A stretch of DNA of 64,000 bases from JBOFBH01 sp051657715 (GTDB taxonomy: Bacteria > Actinomycetota > Actinomycetes > Actinomycetales > Angustibacteraceae), in the NCBI GenBank assembly GCA_051657715.1, contig JBOFLF010000064.1:186001-250000 (forward strand), read 5' to 3'. Under the pieces are notes generated by a model. It saw nothing but the letters and a program-made list of their open reading frames with translations, made no database searches and had not been told where the DNA came from. Within the stretch, counting starts at the first letter, position 1. Each line of letters opens with the position of its first letter. The position numbers were made by a program, and so were the translations under genes. Below, in pieces: positions 32,630 to 43,145 of this stretch.

Positions 32630-33139
32630 GTGACGTCACCTGATGGCAGATGGACCGTGCGGCACCTGTCATCCTGGCAGCGCGGGCGGCAACAGCAGGG
32701 AACTGAGCCCCGGCCACGTACTCGGGTGGATTCGCGGACGCTGGTGGTCATCGCTGTCGGTGGGGGAGCGGGCAGCGCGGCTCGAGCGTGGATCGCTGAG
32801 CAGGTGCCACGAGCCGCTGGAATCGACGTCGCTGCCCTCCTGGTGAACATGACTGGTTGTCTCGCCATCGGTCTGCTGCACGGCTACCTGGCCGTGCGGC
32901 CGGTGGTCGCATGGTGGGTCCGACCGTTCTGGGGGGTCGGCATGTTGGGTGGATTCACCACCTTCTCCGCGGTCGCGCTGGACCTGGGACGTTTGCTCGA
33001 CGAGGGGCGCGAGGTGCCCAGCGCGTTTTCTGCCGTGCTGGTGGCCGCGGTGGTGATGACGGCACCCGCTGTGCTCGCGGTAGTGGCCGGTTCGTGGGTC
33101 AGTCGCCGATGGTGGTACCAGATCGCGAGTGACCGGTGA
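32630..33139 (+). CDS. crcB: CrcB-type fluoride channel subunit
   Basis: CrcB/Fluc proteins form dual-topology fluoride channels that export F-. This 169-residue subunit has four hydrophobic segments and the family text VGGGAGSAARAWIAEQ, ALLVNMTGCLAIGLLHGY and MLGGFTTFSAVALDL (the GGFTTFS signature). About 30 residues precede the first helix; GTG at 32726 may be the true start. It overlaps the second crcB (GTGA). I found no fluoride riboswitch motif upstream. Confidence 0.93.
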   Translation: MTSPDGRWTVRHLSSWQRGRQQQGTEPRPRTRVDSRTLVVIAVGGGAGSAARAWIAEQVPRAAGIDVAALLVNMTGCLAIGLLHGYLAVRPVVAWWVRPFWGVGMLGGFTTFSAVALDLGRLLDEGREVPSAFSAVLVAAVVMTAPAVLAVVAGSWVSRRWWYQIASDR

Positions 33140-33510
33140 CCACCCTGCTAGTAGTCGCCGGTGGTATGACAGGAGCGGTCGCGCGCTACCTGATCGACCG
33201 AGCCGTGACCGGGCGCTGGGGCGATCAGATGCCGTGGGGCACGTGGGTGGTCAACGTTTTCGGCTCGTTTCTTTTAGGATCGGTAACCGCATGGGCTGGT
33301 GAAGCCAGCTGGCCTGAGGAGTTCGTCGCGCTCGCCGGAACCGGCCTGTGCGGTGCGCTCACCACCTACTCCACCTTCGGGTTGCAGGTGGTCGTGCTGG
33401 TCGAGCAGGGTCGTGGACGGGTGGCTGCTGGCTACGCGATGGCCAGTCTGATGGCGGGAGTGGTGGCTGGTGTCGCGGGGCAGGCTGGGGTGCATGCCAT
33501 CGTCGCCTGA
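33136..33510 (+). CDS. crcB: CrcB-type fluoride channel subunit
   Basis: The second CrcB subunit, 124 residues, with GGMTGAVARYLIDR, WVVNVFGSFLLGSVTAW and the signature GLCGALTTYSTFGLQVV. Tandem crcB genes in actinobacteria usually encode a heterodimeric channel. It overlaps the upstream subunit by 4 nt. Confidence 0.94.
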   Translation: MTTLLVVAGGMTGAVARYLIDRAVTGRWGDQMPWGTWVVNVFGSFLLGSVTAWAGEASWPEEFVALAGTGLCGALTTYSTFGLQVVVLVEQGRGRVAAGYAMASLMAGVVAGVAGQAGVHAIVA

Positions 33511-33540
33511 TGACGTGGCCAACCGCTCGAATAGCCAACC

Positions 33541-33574
33541 CGCTGACATGCACGCCGCGAGGTATCTGTCAGCG
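33541..33574. terminator. Candidate bidirectional terminator between crcB and pirin genes
   Basis: CGCTGACA and TGTCAGCG (8 bp) flank an 18-nt loop between convergent genes; the right arm covers the pirin stop. No T-run. Confidence 0.3.
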
Positions 33575-34555
33575 ATCGACCTCGGTCAGCGTGGTGGGTG
33601 CGCCGTGCACTGACGGGATAGCGCCGAGCTTGCCGGCTTGGAAGTCCTCGAACGCCTGGATGACCTCCAGCCGGGTGTTCATCACGAACGGGCCAGCCCA
33701 CGCCACCGGCTCACGGAGCGGCCGACCACCGAGGATCAACACGTCCAGGTTCGGCTCCGCGTGCGGTGGTGAGGCCGTGGCGTCCACCTGCAGGTGATCG
33801 CCGACGCCGAGTACGGCCAACTGCCCCTTGCGAAACGGACGCCGATCGCTGCCCACCGTGCCGTGCCCGGACAACACGTAGACCAGGGCGTTGAAGTCCG
33901 ATCGCCAGGGCAGCCGTAGCCGGGCGCCAGGGGAGACGGTGGCGTGCACCATCGCGATCGGGGTGTGCGTGTTGCCGGGACCGTGGTGCCCAGCGACGTC
34001 ACCCGCGATGACCCGCAGCAGCGAGCCGCCGTCGGGAGAGCTGAGCAGGGCGACCTCGCCGCCGCGCAGATCCTGGTAGCGCGGCGGTGCCCACTTGTCG
34101 GCACGAGGAAGGTTCACCCACAGCTGGATGCCGTGGAACAGCCCGCCGCTGAGCACGAGCTCCTGCGGCGGCGCCTCGATGTGCAGCAGGCCGGAGCCCG
34201 CGGTCATCCACTGGGTGTCGCCGTTGGTGATGCGACCGCCGCCGCCGTGGGAGTCCTGGTGATCGAATGCACCGTCCATGATGTAGGTGACGGTCTCGAA
34301 GCCCCGGTGCGGGTGCCAGGGAGTTCCCTTCGGCTCGCCAGGCGCGTACTCCACCTCGCCCATCTGATCCATGTGGATGAAGGGGTCGAGCTCGGTCAGC
34401 TCGACCCCGGCGAAGGCGCGGCGCACCGGAAAGCCTTCGCCCTCGAACGCGCTTGGCGCGCTGGTGAGGCTCCGGACCGTGCGCTCCGTGCTGGTAGGCG
34501 CTGGCTGCTCGACACGGGGCAGGACGGTGATGTCAGGAACGGTGACGGCGGGCAC
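33569..34555 (-). CDS. Pirin family protein
   Basis: A 328-residue pirin, a two-cupin metal protein; some bacterial pirins act as quercetinases or regulators. The metal site residues are in WHPHRGFETVTYIMDGAFDHQDS and the following MTAGSGLLHIEAPP. The C-terminal cupin includes LVYVLSGHGTVGSDRRPFRKGQLAVL. The GTG start is preceded by GAGGAGG. It is a single-gene unit, divergent from nothing and convergent with crcB. Activity is not predictable. Confidence 0.92.
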   Translation of the reverse strand: MPAVTVPDITVLPRVEQPAPTSTERTVRSLTSAPSAFEGEGFPVRRAFAGVELTELDPFIHMDQMGEVEYAPGEPKGTPWHPHRGFETVTYIMDGAFDHQDSHGGGGRITNGDTQWMTAGSGLLHIEAPPQELVLSGGLFHGIQLWVNLPRADKWAPPRYQDLRGGEVALLSSPDGGSLLRVIAGDVAGHHGPGNTHTPIAMVHATVSPGARLRLPWRSDFNALVYVLSGHGTVGSDRRPFRKGQLAVLGVGDHLQVDATASPPHAEPNLDVLILGGRPLREPVAWAGPFVMNTRLEVIQAFEDFQAGKLGAIPSVHGAPTTLTEVDR

Positions 34556-34643
34556 GACGCCTCCTCACTAGTTCTTCTTTCAACTATCGCACAAGGAACC
34601 GCCCTTGCCGGCTCGGCATTCCCCCAAGCGCGCCGTGGTCGGG

Positions 34644-35687
34644 TTAGCGGTGCCGGCTCGTCCACGCAAGCAAGCGGTCGACGTCCCAGGTGGTCACGAC
34701 GCGATCCGTCGTCACCCCGCAGGCGACCGCCTTTGCTGCGCCGTAGGGGCGCCAGTCCAGCTGACCGGGTGCGTGCGCATCGGTGTCGATGCTGAACAAG
34801 CAGCCCGCCTCGACCGCGAGTCGGACGAGCTCTTCCGGTGGGTCCTGACGCTCTGGACGGCAGTTGATCTCCACCGCCACCTCATGCGCGGCACATGCGG
34901 CGAACACCGCCTCGGCGTCGAACTCGGACGGCGGTCGCGCTTTGTGCGTGCGCTGGTTCCCCTCGACGTACCGGCCGGTGCAGTGCCCGAGCACGTCGGT
35001 GTGCGGGTCCTGGATCGCGGTGAGCATCCGGCGGGTCATCTGCGTTCGCTCCATCCGGAGCTTGGAGTGCACCGAGGCGACCACCACGTCCAGCTCGGCC
35101 AGCAGCTGCGGCTCCTGGTCCAAGGAGCCGTCCTCGAGGATGTCGACCTCGATCCCGGTGAGCATCCGGAACGGCGCGAGGTGTTCGTTGACTCGGGTCA
35201 CCTGCCCGATCTGAGCCCGCAATCGCTGGGGAGACAAGCCGTTTGCCACCGTAAGTCGGGGGGAGTGATCGGTGAGCGCGAGGTACTCGTGTCCCAGCTC
35301 GACGGCGGTGAGCGCCATCTCCCGCAACGGGCTGCCGCCATCACTGGCGTCCGAGTGGCTGTGCAGGTCTCCGCGCAAGGTGGCGAGCAGTGCTCGGCCG
35401 TCCTCACCGAGGACATCGGGGGGGACCAGGTCCCCGGCGTTTTCCTCCAGCTCGCGCAGGTAGTGCGGCGTCTCGCCGTCCACGGCCTGGCCGATCACCG
35501 CGGCAGTGCGGTCGCCGATACCGGGCAGCTCGGTGAGGATGCCGGCCCGGTGCCGCTCGGCCAGCTCAGCGGCGTCCGTCCGGGCGACGACGTCCGCCGC
35601 GCCGCGGAACGCCTTGACCCGGTAGGACGACTGCAGCGACCGTTCCAGCAGGAACGCGATCCGGCGCAGCGCAAACCACGGGTCCAT
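34644..35687 (-). CDS. PHP-domain protein with helix-hairpin-helix N-terminus
   Basis: This 347-residue protein resembles the C-terminal part of family-X DNA polymerases. An N-terminal Pol-beta-like helical/HhH segment (FALRRIAFLLERSLQSSYRVKAFRGAA, ELPGIGDRTAAVI) precedes a PHP metallo-phosphoesterase domain: DLHSHSDASDGG, LTDHSPRL, GIEVDILEDG, DVVVASVHSKLRM, GHCTGRY, EINCRPERQDPP and SIDTDAHAPGQL. There is no polymerase palm. It may be a 3'-5' exonuclease or phosphoesterase in repair. The ATG at 35687 fits the conserved MDPWFALRRIAF; the longer frame runs through a tandem repeat. Confidence 0.9.
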   Translation of the reverse strand: MDPWFALRRIAFLLERSLQSSYRVKAFRGAADVVARTDAAELAERHRAGILTELPGIGDRTAAVIGQAVDGETPHYLRELEENAGDLVPPDVLGEDGRALLATLRGDLHSHSDASDGGSPLREMALTAVELGHEYLALTDHSPRLTVANGLSPQRLRAQIGQVTRVNEHLAPFRMLTGIEVDILEDGSLDQEPQLLAELDVVVASVHSKLRMERTQMTRRMLTAIQDPHTDVLGHCTGRYVEGNQRTHKARPPSEFDAEAVFAACAAHEVAVEINCRPERQDPPEELVRLAVEAGCLFSIDTDAHAPGQLDWRPYGAAKAVACGVTTDRVVTTWDVDRLLAWTSRHR

Positions 35688-35743
35688 CCCGCTAGTGTGC
35701 AGCCTGGCCCGTGGGGACGTCGCGGTAGTGGGCCGGGGGCGGC

Positions 35744-35791
35744 CCGGCAGGGCACTGATCCGGCAGGGCACTGACCCGGCAGGGCACTGAC
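35744..35791. repeat. 16-nt tandem repeat between PHP and AraC genes
   Basis: Three copies of CCGGCAGGGCACTGA(T/C). The unit is not a multiple of three and lies in the intergenic/promoter zone between divergent genes. Confidence 0.85.
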
Positions 35792-35821
35792 CCGGCGATC
35801 TGGCGTGGCACGATCTGACGA

Positions 35822-36280
35822 GTGGGCAGCACACCCGTCGGGGCGACACGCAACCTCTACGACCTCACGCGGCTGCGTCAGGTCCGAGATCGGATCGATC
35901 GGGAGTACGCGCAGCCGCTGGACGTGCAGGCGCTCGCCCGCGGTGTGCACATGTCCGCCGGGCACCTCAGCCGCCAGTTCCGGCTGGCCTACGGCGAGCC
36001 GCCGTACAGCTATCTGATGACCCGGCGGGTGGAGCGTGCGATGGCGCTGCTGCGGCGCGGCGACCTCAGCGTCACCGAGATCTGCTTCGCGGTCGGCTGC
36101 TCGTCGCTCGGGACCTTCAGCACCCGGTTCACCGAGCTGGTCGGGGTGTCACCCAGCGTCTATCGACAGGCCGCCACGGGGGCCGACGCCGGTGCGGGCC
36201 TGCCGTCCTGCGAGCTGCGGAAGGTCGGCAGACCAGTCAGGAATCGAGAAGCACGGCCGGCGGATCCGCGCCTAGCGTGA
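35822..36280 (+). CDS. AraC-family regulator, DNA-binding domain only
   Basis: A 152-residue AraC/XylS protein with both HTH subdomains: DVQALARGVHMSAGHLSRQF, YSYLMTRRVERAMALLRRGD, SVTEICFAVGCSSLGTFSTRF and TELVGVSPSVYRQ. There is no separate ligand domain. A short basic tail follows. GTGA overlap (or close spacing) links it to the glyoxalase gene, then to a UvrA-like ATPase. This trio recurs in actinobacteria, and the regulator probably controls its own operon. Confidence 0.92.
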   Translation: MGSTPVGATRNLYDLTRLRQVRDRIDREYAQPLDVQALARGVHMSAGHLSRQFRLAYGEPPYSYLMTRRVERAMALLRRGDLSVTEICFAVGCSSLGTFSTRFTELVGVSPSVYRQAATGADAGAGLPSCELRKVGRPVRNREARPADPRLA

Positions 36281-36285
36281 TCGTC

Positions 36286-36696
36286 ATGGACATCACCATT
36301 CACTCGACCTTCCTCCCGCACACCGATCCGGACGAGTCCGTGGCCTTTTACCGCGACACCCTGGGTTTCGAGGTTCGGGGTGACGTCGGCCACCAGGGAA
36401 TGCGCTGGCTCACCGTCGGCCCTCCGGAGCAGCCGAACGTCGCCATCGTGCTGTACCCGCCGGGGGTCGATCCAGGTATCACCGACGACGAGCGGCAGAC
36501 CATCGTGGAGATGATGGCCAAGGGCACCTACGCCAGCATCACCCTGGCGAGCCAGAATCTCGACGAAACCTTCGACGAGCTCCAGGCCAAGGGCGTCGAG
36601 GTCGTCCAGGAGCCGACCGATCAGCCCTACGGCATCCGGGACTGCGCGATCCGAGACCCGGCAGGCAACCTCATCCGGATGAACCAGCTGACCTGA
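36286..36696 (+). CDS. Glyoxalase/bleomycin-resistance (VOC) family protein
   Basis: A 136-residue VOC-fold protein, HSTFLPHTDPDESVAFYRDTLGFEVRGD at the start and QPYGIRDCAIRDPAGNLIRMNQ at the end. VOC proteins bind metals and either catalyse reactions or sequester drugs; the activity here is unknown. A GTG at 36277 overlaps the AraC stop, but the family normally starts at the MDITIHSTFLP ATG (36286). It lies 8 nt before the UvrA-like gene. Confidence 0.9.
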   Translation: MDITIHSTFLPHTDPDESVAFYRDTLGFEVRGDVGHQGMRWLTVGPPEQPNVAIVLYPPGVDPGITDDERQTIVEMMAKGTYASITLASQNLDETFDELQAKGVEVVQEPTDQPYGIRDCAIRDPAGNLIRMNQLT

Positions 36697-36704
36697 GGAG
36701 ACCT

Positions 36705-39200
<2,496 letters not shown>

Positions 39201-39311
39201 TGGGGACCGTTCGTCAGTTCCGTTTCATTGGCTGATAAAGCCAGAGTTCAGGATCGTTCCGATGGGGAGAGCCTCTAGCGGACCCGAACCTCGACGTTGC
39301 AACACCCTGGG

Positions 39312-39347
39312 CATGCTTTGCACATGTAGTGACATGTGATTAGCATG
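39312..39347. promoter_or_regulatory. Palindromic operator over the VapBC-type promoter
   Basis: A nested inverted repeat: CATGCT-TTG-CACATGT-AGTG-ACATGTG-ATT-AGCATG. The arms pair perfectly except the 3-nt inner spacers. It covers the predicted -35 (TTGCAC, 39318-39323) and -10 (TAGCAT, 39341-39346; 17-nt spacing). The antitoxin GTG starts 6 nt after the -10. This is the layout expected for autoregulation by an antitoxin or toxin-antitoxin complex. Confidence 0.75.
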
Positions 39348-39352
39348 TTCGC

Positions 39353-39586
39353 GTGACCAAAATGTTGCAGGTGCGGGACGTCCCTGATGACGTGCACGCC
39401 GAGCTGCGCCGTCGCGCCGCCGCTGCGGGAATGAGCCTGTCGGACTTCACCAGGCAGGAGTTGGCCCGACTGGCCCGACGGCCCTCGCTGACCGATCTGC
39501 TAGATCGAGCCGCGCACCGCGGCGGCGACCCGATGACATTCTCCGAAGCCCGCGAGGCGGTCGCCGCCGAGCGACCACCCGAGTGA
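39353..39586 (+). CDS. vapB: Antitoxin, FitA/VapB-type ribbon-helix-helix
   Basis: A 77-residue ribbon-helix-helix antitoxin: LQVRDVPDDVHAELRRRAAAAGMSLSDFTRQELARLA is the RHH domain typical of VapB/FitA partners of PIN toxins. The C-terminal part (SLTDLLDRAAHRGGDPMTFSEAREAVAAERPPE) would wrap the toxin. Predicted to be translated from a leaderless mRNA. The stop overlaps the toxin GTG (GTGA). Confidence 0.9.
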   Translation: MTKMLQVRDVPDDVHAELRRRAAAAGMSLSDFTRQELARLARRPSLTDLLDRAAHRGGDPMTFSEAREAVAAERPPE

Positions 39587-39981
39587 TCGTTCCCGACGCG
39601 TCGATCGTGGTCACGGCGCTGCTCAGCGCCAGTGGTGCCGGTGCTCTCGCGCGTGAGCGGCTTCGACGAGACCCTGAGCTCCACGTGCCACACCTTCTCG
39701 ACGTGGAGGTCACCGCGGCGCTGCGCAGACGGGTTCGCCTCGGCCAGACCGACGCCGATACCGCTGCTGGGGTGTTAGGCGATCTCGCCGACTTCGCAGC
39801 CACGCGATGGGACCACGAGCCGCTGCTACGCAGAGTCTGGGAGCTGCGAGAGAACGTCACGGCGTATGACGCCTGTTACGTCGTGCTCGCCGAAATGCTG
39901 GACGCCGTGCTGGTCACCAGCGACGTTCGCCTCGCCCGTGCCTCAGGACTTCGATGCGCAGTCGACGTGCTGAATGATTGA
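39583..39981 (+). CDS. vapC: PIN-domain ribonuclease toxin
   Basis: A 132-residue PIN-domain protein, the likely toxin of a type II toxin-antitoxin pair. Acidic metal-site residues are in IVPDASIVVTALL (Asp5), LDVEVTAALRRR (Glu near 42), ENVTAYDACYVVLAE (Asp near 95) and LVTSDVRLARASGL (Asp near 113). VapC toxins cleave RNA, often tRNA. The four-residue acidic set looks intact, so activity is plausible. Target not predictable. Confidence 0.92.
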   Translation: MIVPDASIVVTALLSASGAGALARERLRRDPELHVPHLLDVEVTAALRRRVRLGQTDADTAAGVLGDLADFAATRWDHEPLLRRVWELRENVTAYDACYVVLAEMLDAVLVTSDVRLARASGLRCAVDVLND

Positions 39982-40046
39982 GACGTGAAGCCGTCGCGGC
40001 GGTGATGATCATGAAGTACGCCGACTGTCATCCTTTCAGGTGATTA

Positions 40047-40057
40047 CCGATAATCGG
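40047..40057. promoter_or_regulatory. Small palindrome upstream of the Drr-like ABC gene
   Basis: CCGAT-A-ATCGG, 108 nt before the ABC gene, within an AT-rich stretch (40040-40072). A possible operator; no regulator gene lies beside it. Confidence 0.35.
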
Positions 40058-40165
40058 CATTATGTCATTTATTGGAGCCCATCGCGATCCACGTCTGCTC
40101 GAGGGCATCAGCACGGTAGATGGAGCTCTTGCCGAGGAGATCGCTTGAGGGGTTACATGTGACAG

Positions 40166-41098
40166 ATGCTGGAGAACAAATCCGACGCCCCGGTCGTCGA
40201 GGTCCATGACCTGCGTATGAGGTACGGCGACAAGGACGTGCTCACCGGTGTTGACTTCGTGATCCGCCCTGGCGAAGTGGTCTGCTTGCTGGGCCCCAAC
40301 GGAGCCGGGAAGACCACCACCATCGAAATCCTCGAAGGCTTCCGCGAGCGGTCAGCCGGCCATGTCACCGTGCTCGGCCGAGACCCCCGCCGCGCACCCG
40401 AGGCGTGGCGCGCCCGCACCGGGGTTGTGCTCCAGTCCTGGCGCGACCACCCCCGCTGGACGCCCCGGACGCTCCTCGATCAGATCGGTGGCTATTACGC
40501 CCCGTACGGCACCCCGGACCGACCACGACCGATCCCGACCGACGAGCTGCTCGACGTGGTCGGCCTCACCGACCTCACTGATCAAAAGATCAGCACGTTT
40601 TCCGGTGGCCAGCGCCGCCGGCTCGACGTGGCGATGGGGATCGTCGGTCGGCCTGAGCTGCTCTTCCTCGACGAACCCACCGCCGGCTTCGATCCACAGG
40701 CTCGCCGCGAGTTCCACGACGTGGTGCACCGGCTGGCGGACCTCGAGCACACCACCGTCCTGCTCACCACGCATGATCTCAACGAGGCGGAGAAGCTCGC
40801 CAACCGAGTCCTGATCTTGGCGGGCGGGCGGATCGTGGCCAACGACACCGCGGAGCAACTTGCACTGCGCGTAGCGGCGGACGTCGAGGTGAAGTGGACG
40901 CATGGCGGGAAGCGGTTCGTACGCACCACGCCGGACGCGACCGCGTTGCTGCGTCGGTTGTTCGACGAGCACGGCGATGCCGTGGTCGACATCGAGGTGC
41001 GCCGAGCGAGCCTCGAGGACGCTTATCTCGCACTGGTGCAGAGACACGAGGCGGGCCAGTCCGACGAGGCAGCCCGGGCTTTCACGGAGGTGCTGTGA
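40166..41098 (+). CDS. ABC transporter ATPase, DrrA-like
   Basis: ATP-binding subunit of a drug- or lipid-exporting ABC transporter, 310 residues. Walker A GPNGAGKTTTIE, Q-loop VVLQSWRDHP, signature TFSGGQRRRLDVAMGI, Walker B LLFLDEPTAGFDPQARRE, and switch His in LTTHDLNEAEKLANRV. The C-terminal ~80 residues are the usual DrrA-type tail. The stop overlaps the permease start (TGATG). Confidence 0.93.
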   Translation: MLENKSDAPVVEVHDLRMRYGDKDVLTGVDFVIRPGEVVCLLGPNGAGKTTTIEILEGFRERSAGHVTVLGRDPRRAPEAWRARTGVVLQSWRDHPRWTPRTLLDQIGGYYAPYGTPDRPRPIPTDELLDVVGLTDLTDQKISTFSGGQRRRLDVAMGIVGRPELLFLDEPTAGFDPQARREFHDVVHRLADLEHTTVLLTTHDLNEAEKLANRVLILAGGRIVANDTAEQLALRVAADVEVKWTHGGKRFVRTTPDATALLRRLFDEHGDAVVDIEVRRASLEDAYLALVQRHEAGQSDEAARAFTEVL

Positions 41099-41973
41099 TG
41101 GTGCCAGTCCGATCGGTCCCGCCGAGCCCGGTTTTGCACGCCGCTCGCCTGGGACTGCGCCGCGGCTGGACGGAGTTCGTGCAGAGCCTGCGCAGCTCGC
41201 AAGACCAATGGTTCTACCTGTTCACCGCCTTCCTGTCGGTTGGCTACCTCTACCTGCGTCGCGACACGCCGGTCGAGGGCACCGACCTGATGCTTCCCTC
41301 GGTGGCGTTGCCGAGCATCCTCGGCGGCCTGCTGGCGTTCGGCCTGGTGATCGGTCCCGCCTACAGCCTCGCGATGGAGAAGGACGACGGCACGCTGCTG
41401 CGCGCGAAGGCGGTGCCGAACGGCCTGGTCGGCTACTTCGTCGGCCAACTGGTCCTGCACTCGTCGAGCATCGTGCCCCAGATGGTGGCCGTCCTGGTGC
41501 CGAGCTTCTTGCTCTTCGACGACCTGATGGCCGACCCGTCCGGCTGGTTCACCGTGGTGTGGGTGCTGGTACTCGGCCTGCTCGCGACCTTGCCGATCGG
41601 GATGATGATCGGAGCGCTGGTCCCCAACGCGCAGAAGGTCGGGATGTGGGGGATGTTGCCCATCATGGCGCTGGCCGGGATCTCCGGCATCTTCTACCCC
41701 ATCCAGGCGCTCTGGGGTTGGCTGCAGGTCGTGGCTCAGGTCTTCCCGATGTACTGGCTAGGGCTGGGCATGCGGTCGGCTTTCATGCCCGACAGTGCTG
41801 CCGCAGTGGAGATCGGCGGTTCTTGGCGCACGTTCGAGACCGTGCTCGTGCTCGGTGGCTGGGCCGTCGTCGGCGCTCTTGTCGCGCCGGCGCTGTTACG
41901 TCGGATGGCGCGCCGACAGTCCGGGTCGCAGGTCGCGGCAGCCCGCGAGGCTGCAACCCAATGGGTCAAGTGA
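41098..41973 (+). CDS. ABC transporter permease, DrrB-like (ABC-2 type)
   Basis: An ABC-2 permease of 291 residues with six hydrophobic segments. Conserved pieces are YSLAMEKDDGTLLRAKAVPN, VVWVLVLGLLATLPIGMMIGAL and MLPIMALAGISGIFYPIQALWGWLQVVAQVFPMYW (the typical loop of this family). ATG at 41098 overlaps the ATPase stop, so both are coupled. Substrate unknown. Confidence 0.92.
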   Translation: MVPVRSVPPSPVLHAARLGLRRGWTEFVQSLRSSQDQWFYLFTAFLSVGYLYLRRDTPVEGTDLMLPSVALPSILGGLLAFGLVIGPAYSLAMEKDDGTLLRAKAVPNGLVGYFVGQLVLHSSSIVPQMVAVLVPSFLLFDDLMADPSGWFTVVWVLVLGLLATLPIGMMIGALVPNAQKVGMWGMLPIMALAGISGIFYPIQALWGWLQVVAQVFPMYWLGLGMRSAFMPDSAAAVEIGGSWRTFETVLVLGGWAVVGALVAPALLRRMARRQSGSQVAAAREAATQWVK

Positions 41974-41978
41974 GCGTG

Positions 41979-41993
41979 GCGGTGCACCACCGC
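41979..41993. terminator. Candidate terminator hairpin between the ABC permease and moaA
   Basis: GCGGTG-CAC-CACCGC forms a 6-bp stem with a 3-nt loop just after the permease stop, then ATCGTTT. The genes on either side are convergent. Confidence 0.35.
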
Positions 41994-42082
41994 ATCGTTT
42001 GCGCTCTGCGCGAGTGATCTCGAGCGAGGCGAGGACCACCTGGACCTCGCCTTCGATCAGCTGGCACACGGATCTCGCTACC

Positions 42083-43117
42083 TCACCCGCCGATGGCGGA
42101 CATCGGGCGGTCTGGTTGGAGGAACGACGGGTCGTCGATGCCGTGACCGGCCTTCTTCGCGTTCATCAGCCGGAGCATCTGGTCCGCCAGATCCGCGTCG
42201 GTGGCGCCGGACCGCAGCGGGCCGCGCAGGTCATCCTCCGCGCGGGCGAACAGGCATGACCGCAGCTGGCCGTCCGCGGTCAACCGCATCCGGTCGCAGG
42301 CGCCGCAGAACGGTCGGGTCACGCTGGCGATCACCCCGACCCGGGATGGCCCGCCGTCGACCAGCCAGGTCTGCGCAGGGGCGCTGCCCCGGTCCGCATC
42401 ATCAGAGGTCAGGGTGAACCGCTCCCCCAGCCGATCGAGAATCTCCCCCTGAGTGATCATCGCGTCGCGGTCCCAGGAGTGTTGAGCGTCTAACGGCATC
42501 TGCTCGATGAACCGCAACTCGTACCCCCGGTCCAGGCACCACTGGAGCAGGTCTGCCACTCCGTCGTCGTTCACTGCCCGCATCGCCACCGCATTCACCT
42601 TCACCGGGGTCAGGCCAGCCGCCGCGGCAGCGGCCAACCCAGCGATCACGTCGTCCAACCTGTCGCGTCGAGTCAGCCGCTGGAACGCCGCACGGTCCAC
42701 GGTGTCCAGGGACACGTTGACCCGATCCAGGCCGGCGGACGCCAGCGCAGCCGCCAGCCGATCCAGCCCGAGCCCGTTGGTGGTCATGGCGATCCGCGGT
42801 CGCGGCGAGATCGCGGCGAGCATCGCCACCAGGTCGGGCAGACCGCGACGCAGCAGCGGTTCTCCCCCGGTCAGCCGTACCGAGGTGACGCCCAGCCCGA
42901 CAGCGACCCGGACCAGCCGAGCCAGCTCCTCGAAAGTCAGCAGCTGAGGCTTCGGCAGCCAGTCCAGGCCCTCCGCCGGCATGCAGTACGAGCACCGCAG
43001 GTTGCACCGGTCGGTGACCGACACCCGCAGGTCCGTTGCCACCCGCCCGAACGAGTCCACCAACGGCCCCCGACCGACCTGGGGTGGTTGATCCGACGGC
43101 GGCGAGAGCTCGGGCAT
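42083..43117 (-). CDS. moaA: GTP 3',8-cyclase MoaA
   Basis: MoaA is the radical SAM enzyme that starts molybdenum cofactor synthesis from GTP. It has 344 residues, two [4Fe-4S] sites (CNLRCSYC near residue 36 and CGACDRMRLTADGQLRSC near 280), LTGGEPLLR, ITMTTNG-like IAMTTNGLGL, and the required C-terminal double glycine (MSAIGG). ATG at 43117 is chosen over the ATG at 43306, which would run into the divergent surf1 gene; TACAGT lies 6 nt before it, as in a leaderless mRNA. Confidence 0.95.
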   Translation of the reverse strand: MPELSPPSDQPPQVGRGPLVDSFGRVATDLRVSVTDRCNLRCSYCMPAEGLDWLPKPQLLTFEELARLVRVAVGLGVTSVRLTGGEPLLRRGLPDLVAMLAAISPRPRIAMTTNGLGLDRLAAALASAGLDRVNVSLDTVDRAAFQRLTRRDRLDDVIAGLAAAAAAGLTPVKVNAVAMRAVNDDGVADLLQWCLDRGYELRFIEQMPLDAQHSWDRDAMITQGEILDRLGERFTLTSDDADRGSAPAQTWLVDGGPSRVGVIASVTRPFCGACDRMRLTADGQLRSCLFARAEDDLRGPLRSGATDADLADQMLRLMNAKKAGHGIDDPSFLQPDRPMSAIGG

Positions 43118-43123
43118 CTGACC

Positions 43124-43129
43124 ACTGTA
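43124..43129 (-). promoter_or_regulatory. Leaderless -10 element for moaA
   Basis: TACAGT on the minus strand ends 6 nt before the moaA ATG. Confidence 0.35.
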
Positions 43130-43145
43130 GGCGGGTCCCGGGACC

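Noticed and set aside
41974..42082. Possible gene fragment between the ABC permease and moaA
   Set aside because: One frame gives a protein-like stretch of ~20 residues, but too short and without start or family match.
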